Below are positions 58,342-64,000 of a stretch of DNA of 64,000 bases, piece by piece. A program made the position numbers and the translations under genes. Positions within the stretch are counted from its first letter, which is position 1. Each line of letters begins with the position of its first letter. The notes beneath the pieces were generated by a model. That model did no database searches. It was not told where the DNA came from and worked only from the letters and a program-made list of their open reading frames with translations. The stretch lies in the NCBI RefSeq assembly GCF_900094625.1, contig NZ_FMAJ01000008.1, positions 186,001 to 250,000 on the forward strand. Reading direction: 5' to 3'. This stretch comes from Rhizobium aethiopicum (GTDB lineage Bacteria > Pseudomonadota > Alphaproteobacteria > Rhizobiales > Rhizobiaceae).

Positions 58342-58839
58342 ATGAGTTATCCACGCAAAGGTGCAAAACAGATTTCCGAGCTGGCGAACGGGCTGATCGA
58401 TCCCGTCCTTGCGCGGCGCGCCGGCATCAATACGGCGCTGCTCGGCTCCTGGAGCGAAATCGCCGGCGAGGATTTCGCCGATTGCACCCGGCCGGAAAAG
58501 ATCGCCTGGGCCCGCGGCGGCGGTGACGACGGCAGCTTCCGCCCCGGCGTGCTGACGATCGCCTGTGAAGGCGCGCGCGCGCTTTTCCTCACCCATGCCC
58601 AGGGCGAACTCATCCAGCGCATCAACAGCTTCTTCGGCTTCGCCGCCGTCCACCAGATCCGCATCGTCCAGAAGCCGGTCTCCCAGGCCATCCGTCGCTC
58701 CCGCACGCCGCCGCCGCTGAAAGGCGAAGCCGCCCGCAAGCTCGAAGGCATGATGGAGGGGATAGAAGGCGATAAGCTGCGCCAGGCGATCCAGCGCTTG
58801 GGCACAGCGGTGATGGGCAAGCGGGGGAGAGGGCGCTAG
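58342..58839 (+). CDS. DUF721 family protein
   Basis: 165 residues with the DUF721 core ('LLGSWSEIAGEDFADCTRPEKI', 'GVLTIACEGARALFLTHAQGELIQRINSFFG'). Often found near dnaA/recF or mutY in other genomes; relatives are nucleic-acid-associated but unproven. A basic C-terminus ('KRGRGR') could bind nucleic acid. It is followed by an intergenic repeat. Confidence 0.85.
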   Translation: MSYPRKGAKQISELANGLIDPVLARRAGINTALLGSWSEIAGEDFADCTRPEKIAWARGGGDDGSFRPGVLTIACEGARALFLTHAQGELIQRINSFFGFAAVHQIRIVQKPVSQAIRRSRTPPPLKGEAARKLEGMMEGIEGDKLRQAIQRLGTAVMGKRGRGR

Positions 58840-59174
58840 AGGGGGTTCTCCCAATCCATTCTGCATCCGTCAGCCTGAGCATGGATCCCAGGCTCAAGGC
58901 CTGGGATGACGGAGATTGGGGAACGCAATCGGCAAGAGGCGCTATGCGGCCACCTCTTAGTCCGTCGTGGCAAGGGCGATGTGTGCCTCCAGGATGAGAC
59001 TGATACCGTACAACTGATCGAGCGTATGGCGCGTCATTGAATCCATTGATTTGGTCAGCGGTCCCATCACGGTCACAATTCTTTGAAGGAAGTTGGCCAA
59101 CCGTGCCTTGTAGGCGGCTGCCGGCCGTTATATCGCACAGTCACGCCGTCACTCTCATTACTTATGGGGAACCC
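58840..59174. other. Intergenic region between DUF721 and the DsbA-like gene
   Basis: About 335 bp. It holds the repeat at 58879 and a doubtful minus-strand ORF, ATG 59067 to TAA 58957 (36 codons, ending 'LEAHIALATTD'), whose frame continues open upstream to about 59110. It lacks a ribosome-binding site. The dsbA promoter should lie at the right end. Confidence 0.35.
58879..58920. repeat. Short repeat ATGGATCCCAGGCTCAAGGC...
   Basis: ATGGATCCCAGGC followed by TCAAGGCCTGGGATGACGGAGATTGGG, with internal dyad CCCAGGC/GCCTGGG. Close copies lie at 63710 and 63913. Confidence 0.75.
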
Positions 59175-59951
59175 ATGCAGATGTCCGAAATGCAACTGAC
59201 GAAACGCCGCCTCCTCGGTGGGATCGCCATCGCCGCAGCTGCCGCAGCGCTTGCCGCCTGCAACGACAGCAAGGACGCTGCCGATGCGTCGTCTTCCGGC
59301 AAGACCATGGCCGACGGCACAGATGTCGATACAATGCAGACGGCGGCCACCTCGGCGACCGAGATGCCGCAGGCCGACGGCGATGTCGACATGGCCGAGG
59401 TGCTGAAGCCCGGCGCGCTGCCGGAGATGGCGCTTGGCAAGGCCGACGCTCCGGTCAAGATCGTCGAATATATGTCGATGACCTGCCCGCATTGCGCCCA
59501 TTTCCACAACACCACCTTCGACACGATCAAGCAGAAATATATCGATACCGGCAAGGTGCAGTTCATTATCCGCGAATTCCCCTTCGATCCGCGCGCCGCC
59601 GCCGCCTTCATGCTCGCCCGCTGCAACGCCTCCAGCCCGGAGCAATTGAGCACGCCGGAACAGTATTTCCCGATGGTCTCAATGCTGTTCAAGCAGCAGC
59701 AGGTCTGGGCTGCCGCCGAAGATGGCCGCGCCGCACTGCTGCAGATGTCCAAGCTTGCCGGATTTACTGAGGATAGCTTCACGAAATGCTTGACGAACCA
59801 GAAGCTTCTGGATGAAGTGAACGCCACGCGGGAAAGAGGATCCAAGGATTTCGGCGTCGACGCCACGCCAACGTTCCTCATCAATGGCAAGCGCTATTCT
59901 GGAGACATGCCGGTTGACACCATGTCGAAGCTCATCGACAGCCTCATCTGA
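59175..59951 (+). CDS. DsbA-like thiol:disulfide oxidoreductase, lipoprotein type
   Basis: 258 residues. An N-terminal hydrophobic segment ends in a lipobox-like 'LAAC' (C29). A linker of about 50 residues is followed by a thioredoxin fold with C104-P-H-C107 and a cis-Pro loop 'ATPTFLING'. The layout fits DsbA/ScsC-type proteins that oxidise or isomerise periplasmic cysteines. 'GGGGAACCC' precedes the ATG. A strong terminator follows. Confidence 0.88.
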   Translation: MQMSEMQLTKRRLLGGIAIAAAAAALAACNDSKDAADASSSGKTMADGTDVDTMQTAATSATEMPQADGDVDMAEVLKPGALPEMALGKADAPVKIVEYMSMTCPHCAHFHNTTFDTIKQKYIDTGKVQFIIREFPFDPRAAAAFMLARCNASSPEQLSTPEQYFPMVSMLFKQQQVWAAAEDGRAALLQMSKLAGFTEDSFTKCLTNQKLLDEVNATRERGSKDFGVDATPTFLINGKRYSGDMPVDTMSKLIDSLI

Positions 59952-59971
59952 ACCGGACCGTTCGACCATTG

Positions 59972-60005
59972 CGGGCGACGGCGAAAGCCGTGCGCCCGTT
60001 TTTTT
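59972..60005 (+). terminator. Rho-independent terminator after the DsbA-like gene
   Basis: CGGGCGACGGC (59972-59982), GAAA loop, GCCGTGCGCCCG (59987-59998, one bulged G), then seven T. Starts 20 nt past the stop. Confidence 0.9.
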
Positions 60006-60030
60006 GTGGCGCGGTGGCGGCAGGGAATAC

Positions 60031-60198
60031 CCCCCTCTGTCCTGCCGGACATCTCCCCCACAAGGGGGGAGATCGGCTGGGGGCAATGTCTCGGCTTTCG
60101 TGACCGCTCCGCGCAGACGCTCGCGTATTTGGCGAAGCCCTAGCCACTTGCTGATCTCCCCCCTTGTGGGGGAGATGCCCGGCAGGGCAGAGGGGGGT
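60031..60198. repeat. Long inverted-repeat element (about 170 bp) upstream of smc
   Basis: Left arm (about 60031-60080) and right arm (about 60151-60198) are inverted copies of CCCCCTCTGTCCTGCCGG...CATCTCCCCCACAAGG. Each arm also holds its own hairpin. About 70 bp separate them. It ends 32 nt before the smc ATG, so it lies in or next to the smc promoter. Confidence 0.8.
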
Positions 60199-60230
60199 GC
60201 TACCTCCACCCTCCGCCGCGGAGCTTCCGC

Positions 60231-63200
60231 ATGAAGTTCAACAAGCTGCGCCTGGTCGGCTTCAAATCCTTCGTCGAGCCGACGGAATTCATCATCGAAC
60301 GGGGGCTGACCGGCGTCGTCGGTCCGAACGGCTGCGGCAAGTCCAACCTCGTCGAGGCGCTGCGCTGGGTGATGGGCGAGAATTCCTACAAGAACATGCG
60401 CGCCTCCGGCATGGACGACGTGATCTTTTCCGGTTCGGGAAACCGCCCGGCCCGCAACACGGCCGAAGTGGCCCTCTATCTCGACAATGGCGAGCGCACC
60501 GCGCCGGCCGCCTTCAACGACAGCGACGAGATCCAGGTCACCCGCCGCATCGAGCGCGAACAGGGTTCGCTCTATCGCATCAACGGCAAGGAAAGCCGCG
60601 CCAAGGATGTGCAGCTATTGTTTGCCGACGCCTCCACCGGCGCCCGTTCGCCCTCGATGGTCGGTCAGGGCCGCATCGGCGAGCTGATCCAGGCAAAGCC
60701 GCAGGCCCGCCGCCAGCTGTTGGAAGAGGCGGCCGGCATCTCCGGCCTGCATTCGCGCCGCCATGAGGCGGAGCTGCGGCTGCGCGCCGCCGAAACCAAT
60801 CTCGAGCGCCTCGACGACGTCACCTCGCAGCTCGAAAGCCAGATCGAGAGCCTGAAGCGCCAGGCCCGCCAGGCCAACCGCTTCAAGACGCTGTCGGCCG
60901 ATATCCGCGCCCGCGAGGCGATGCTGCTGCATATCCGCTGGGTGCAGGCCAAGGAGGCCGAGGCCGAGGCCGACAGCGCCCTCAATCAGGCAACCGTCAT
61001 CGTCGCCGAAAAGGCGCAAGCGCAGATGGAGGCGGCCAAGCAGCAGGGTATTGCCAGCCTCAAGCTGCCGGAACTGCGCGAGGGCGAGGCCCGCGCCGCC
61101 GCCGCCCTGCAACGCCTGCAGATTGCAAGGAGTCAGCTTGAGGAGGATGCCGGCCGCATCCTGCGCCGTCGCGACGAGCTGACCCGCCGTCTAGCCCAGC
61201 TTGCCGAGGATATTCGCCGCGAGGAGCGGCTGGTGGCCGATAATGCCGTCATCCTCGCCAAGCTCGACGCCGAAGAGTCCGAAATTTCCGAAATCCTCGC
61301 CGATTCCGGCCGTCTTGCCGAGGAAACCCGCGAGGCTTTCGACACTGCCGCCGCAAAACTCGCCGACAGCGAACGTATCTTCACCCAGCTGACCGCCGAG
61401 CGCGCCGAGGCGGCCGCCGGCCGCAACCAGCTGGAGCGCGCCATCCGCGATCTCGCCGACCGCCGCATGCGCCTGGAGCGCCAGATGGACGAAGCGAACG
61501 CGGAATTGTCGGCCATCGCAGAGAAGATATCAGGCCTGGCCGATCCCGAGGAGAAACGGGCGATCGTCGAAGCCGGTGAAATCGCGCTTGCCGATGCCGA
61601 GGCCGCCGCCCAGACGGTCGAACAGGCGCTGGCTGCCGCCCGCCAGGCCGAGGCACTGTCGCGTGCCCCGGTCGATCAGGCCCGCGCCGGCCTGAATGCG
61701 CTGGAAACCGAGGCCCGCACCATTTCCCGCATGCTCGCCGCCGGTGCTGCCGCCGGCAAGTTTCCGCCGGTTGCCGAGGAGCTGAAGGTCGATCGCGGCT
61801 TCGAGACGGCGCTGGGTGCAGCACTCGGCGACGATCTGGAATCGCCGCTCGATGCCGAGGCGCCGGCCCATTGGTCGGAGAATGGCGATGGCGCTGGCGA
61901 TCCCCCGCTGCCGGAAGGCGTCGTGCCGCTCATCACCCATATCAGCGCGCCACCAGCTCTCACCCGCCGCCTGCGCCAGATCGGTCTGGTCGGGGAAGGG
62001 GACGCGCGCTCGCTGATGGCGGCGCTGAAGCCCGGCCAGCGGCTGGTGACGAAGGAGGGCGCCGTCTATCGCTGGGACGGCCACGTCACCGGTGCCGACG
62101 CGCCAAGCGCTGCGGCGCTGCGCCTTGCCCAGAAGAACCGCCTTGGCGAACTCGAAAGCGAAGCGGCAATCGCCCGTGACGTGCTTGCCGAGGCCGAGGA
62201 GCGGCAGGCTGCCGCCGCCGATGCCATCCGCATCGAGGAGCGGCGGCTGGCCGAGGCCCGCGACATGAGCCGGCTTTCGGCGCGTCATCTCGGCGAAGCG
62301 CGCGAGGCGCTGGCTGCCGCCGAGCGTGCTTCCGGTGATCTCATCCGTCGCCGCGACGTGGTCAGCGAGGCTGCCAGCCAGCTGGGGGCGCAATTGGAGG
62401 AGATCGGCGTCCAGGAAGAAAATGCCCGCATCGAGCTGGAGGACGCGCCTGACCTCACGCAGATCGACGAACGGCTGCGTTTCCAGCAGGCGGAAGTGGC
62501 GACCGACCGCGGCACGCTCGCCGAGGCGCGCGCCCGTCATGAAAGCCTCGCCAGGGAGAACGAGGCCCGCCAGCGCCGCATCATGGCGATCGGCCAGGAG
62601 CGCGAAACCTGGCGCCAGCGGGCGGCAAGCGGCGAGGATCATGTCGCCACACTGCGCGAGCGCGAGGAAGAGGCGCGCGAAGAGGCGGCCGAGCTCGAAA
62701 TGGCGCCGGATGAATTCGACGACAAGCGTCGCGCTTTGCTCAGCGAATTGCAGAAGGCCGAGGAGGCGCGGCGAAATGCCGGCGATCTGCTCGCCGAAGC
62801 CGAACGCATCCAGCGCGAGGCCGACCACAGGGCGGCGACCGCGCTTTCCGAGCTTGCTGAATACCGCGAACGCCGCGGCCGCGCCGAGGAGCGCCTGGTT
62901 TCCGCCCGCGAGCGGCGGCAGGAAAGCGAAAGCCGCATCCGTGAGGCGCTGAACGTGCCGCCGCATGAGGCGCTGCGGCTCGCCGGCCTCCAGCCGCTGC
63001 AGGCGCTGCCTGATCCGCGCGAGGTCGAGCGCGATCTCGAGCGGCTGAAGATGGAGCGCGAGCGGCTCGGCGCCGTCAATCTGCGCGCCGACGAGGAGCA
63101 GAAGGAACTGAGCGAGAAGCTCGAAGCCTTGATCAAGGAGCGCGACGACGTCATCGATGCGATCCGCAAGCTGCGCGGCGCCATCCAGAGTTTGAACCGC

Positions 63201-63692
63201 GAGGGCCGCGAGCGCCTGGTCGCCGCCTTCGACGTCGTCAACGGCCAGTTCCAGCGGCTGTTCACCCATCTTTTCGGCGGCGGCACCGCCGAGCTGCAGC
63301 TGATCGAATCCGACGATCCGCTGGAAGCCGGCCTCGAAATCCTGGCACGGCCGCCCGGCAAGAAGCCGCAGACCATGACGCTGCTGTCGGGCGGCGAGCA
63401 GGCGCTGACGGCGATGGCGCTGATCTTCGCCGTCTTCCTCACCAATCCGGCGCCGATCTGCGTGCTCGACGAAGTCGACGCACCGCTCGACGACCACAAT
63501 GTTGAGCGCTATTGCAACCTCATGGACGAAATGGCGGCCTCGACCGAAACCCGCTTCGTCATCATCACCCACAATCCAATCACCATGGCCCGCATGAACC
63601 GCCTCTTCGGCGTCACCATGGCCGAACAGGGCGTCTCCACGCTCGTCTCGGTCGACCTGCAGACCGCGGAACGCCTGCGCGAAATCGCCTGA
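60231..63692 (+). CDS. smc: Chromosome segregation protein SMC
   Basis: 1153 residues. Walker A 'GPNGCGKSN' (31-39), long coiled coils, a hinge (about 510-640 with Gly-rich turns), ABC signature 'LSGGE' at 1052-1056 and Walker B 'ICVLDEVDAPLDD' are present. SMC condenses and segregates the chromosome with ScpA and ScpB, which are not in this window. The ATG has 'GGAG' upstream. The gene is complete. Confidence 0.97.
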   Translation: MKFNKLRLVGFKSFVEPTEFIIERGLTGVVGPNGCGKSNLVEALRWVMGENSYKNMRASGMDDVIFSGSGNRPARNTAEVALYLDNGERTAPAAFNDSDEIQVTRRIEREQGSLYRINGKESRAKDVQLLFADASTGARSPSMVGQGRIGELIQAKPQARRQLLEEAAGISGLHSRRHEAELRLRAAETNLERLDDVTSQLESQIESLKRQARQANRFKTLSADIRAREAMLLHIRWVQAKEAEAEADSALNQATVIVAEKAQAQMEAAKQQGIASLKLPELREGEARAAAALQRLQIARSQLEEDAGRILRRRDELTRRLAQLAEDIRREERLVADNAVILAKLDAEESEISEILADSGRLAEETREAFDTAAAKLADSERIFTQLTAERAEAAAGRNQLERAIRDLADRRMRLERQMDEANAELSAIAEKISGLADPEEKRAIVEAGEIALADAEAAAQTVEQALAAARQAEALSRAPVDQARAGLNALETEARTISRMLAAGAAAGKFPPVAEELKVDRGFETALGAALGDDLESPLDAEAPAHWSENGDGAGDPPLPEGVVPLITHISAPPALTRRLRQIGLVGEGDARSLMAALKPGQRLVTKEGAVYRWDGHVTGADAPSAAALRLAQKNRLGELESEAAIARDVLAEAEERQAAAADAIRIEERRLAEARDMSRLSARHLGEAREALAAAERASGDLIRRRDVVSEAASQLGAQLEEIGVQEENARIELEDAPDLTQIDERLRFQQAEVATDRGTLAEARARHESLARENEARQRRIMAIGQERETWRQRAASGEDHVATLREREEEAREEAAELEMAPDEFDDKRRALLSELQKAEEARRNAGDLLAEAERIQREADHRAATALSELAEYRERRGRAEERLVSARERRQESESRIREALNVPPHEALRLAGLQPLQALPDPREVERDLERLKMERERLGAVNLRADEEQKELSEKLEALIKERDDVIDAIRKLRGAIQSLNREGRERLVAAFDVVNGQFQRLFTHLFGGGTAELQLIESDDPLEAGLEILARPPGKKPQTMTLLSGGEQALTAMALIFAVFLTNPAPICVLDEVDAPLDDHNVERYCNLMDEMAASTETRFVIITHNPITMARMNRLFGVTMAEQGVSTLVSVDLQTAERLREIA

Positions 63693-63709
63693 AATCGTCC
63701 GCGGGAGCC

Positions 63710-63797
63710 GTGGATCCCAGGCTCCAGGCCTGGGATGACGGAGATTGAGGGGACGGAGCGGCAGGAGGCGCGGCCGGCAGGAGGCCGGACAGACAGG
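63710..63797. repeat. Post-smc repeat unit A (88 bp)
   Basis: GTGGATCCCAGGCTCCAGGC..., then a GGCAGGAGGC-rich tail. Nearly the same 88 bp recur at 63913-64000, 203 bp later. Confidence 0.75.
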
Positions 63798-63851
63798 GCG
63801 CCGCCGAATCGTATTTAGCGATCCATCGCTGTTTTGCTGCGGCTGTCACCC

Positions 63852-63893
63852 CACCCTCCGTCCTCCTCGGGCTTGACCCGAGGATCCATGCCG
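63852..63893. repeat. CCGTCCTCCTCGGGCTTGACCC... repeat
   Basis: Palindromic unit with arms CTCGGGC/GACCCGAG region ending GGATCCATGCCGC. Related to the copy at 26911. No gene is seen in 63693-64000. Confidence 0.6.
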
Positions 63894-63912
63894 CATCCAC
63901 CAGCGCCAGGCC

Positions 63913-64000
63913 GTGGATCCCAGGCTCAAGGCCTGGGATGACGGAGAACGAGGGGACGGACCGGCAGGAAGCGCGGACCGGCAGGAGGCCACGGACAGAC
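63913..64000. repeat. Post-smc repeat unit B (reaches window edge)
   Basis: Second copy of 63710-63797, differing at a small number of positions. It is cut by the end of the window, so its full length is unknown. Confidence 0.7.

Noticed and set aside
61530..63572. 680-codon frame opposite smc
   Set aside because: Shadow of the coiled-coil coding strand; no start signal or domains.

Overview
The window is GC-rich, core-chromosomal DNA from an alphaproteobacterium, most likely a Rhizobium of the leguminosarum/etli type. The grounds are a cox operon of the order coxB-coxA-ctaB-coxF-ctaG-coxC, a solitary CcrM-type methyltransferase, a DUF47-pit phosphate pair, an IalB-type protein, TldD, a large SMC, and several families of short palindromic intergenic repeats typical of rhizobia. 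I see no rRNA, tRNA, CRISPR array, prophage, transposase or symbiosis gene. The species assignment is inference from gene content and style.

Layout. 0-7 kb: AlkX/YcaQ-like glycosylase, then aroC-ribB (the RibB carries a degenerate cyclohydrolase II half) and a large CHASE-PAS-PAS-GGDEF-EAL protein. 7-15 kb: small DUF1344 protein, fabI with a histidine phosphatase, DnaJ-like protein, surface lipoprotein, pdxH, polysaccharide deacetylase, DD-carboxypeptidase with SPOR domain, MazG-like protein. 15-21 kb: DUF47-pit under a Pho box, NUDIX, GNAT, tldD, a peroxiredoxin-like protein and an IalB-like protein. 21-32 kb: aa3 cytochrome oxidase genes, heme O synthase and copper-insertion factors, then DUF983-surf1-ispH-thrB-rnhA. 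This run is interrupted at 26.9-28.4 kb by repeats and two opposite-strand genes. 32-40 kb: zinc-ribbon metallopeptidase, CsbD, YqgE, a DsbD-alpha-like protein beside a one-cysteine peroxiredoxin, and a Zur-box-controlled aztABC zinc importer led by an unannotated 42-residue membrane peptide. 40-48 kb: an EAL protein with a broken GGDEF site, RimJ-like acetyltransferase, M16 peptidase, thrC, lipoprotein and HAD phosphatase. 48-54.8 kb is the most accessory-looking stretch: a frameshifted DHA2 drug exporter with its LysR regulator, three tandem exported low-complexity Ser/Gly/Thr proteins, ArsR with NIPSNAP and monooxygenase genes, and an orphan ORF. 54.9-64 kb: ccrM, a mutY-HAD-SnoaL operon, DUF721, DsbA-like lipoprotein, smc, and a repeat-rich tail.

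How the parts work together. The cox block builds one enzyme: CoxA, CoxB and CoxC are the core subunits, CtaB makes heme O (precursor of heme A), CtaG inserts CuB, and SURF1 helps heme A insertion. ThrB and ThrC are the last two steps of threonine synthesis but sit 14 kb apart. Metal and phosphate homeostasis are represented by aztABC under a Zur operator and DUF47-pit under a Pho box. Cyclic-di-GMP turnover is represented by one protein with both catalytic motifs intact and one likely to be only a phosphodiesterase.

Most promising leads: the three-gene low-complexity secreted-protein operon (51.2-52.5 kb), the membrane peptide leading aztABC, the insertion splitting the cox-surf1 run, the RibB pseudo-cyclohydrolase, and the duplicated repeat array after smc.
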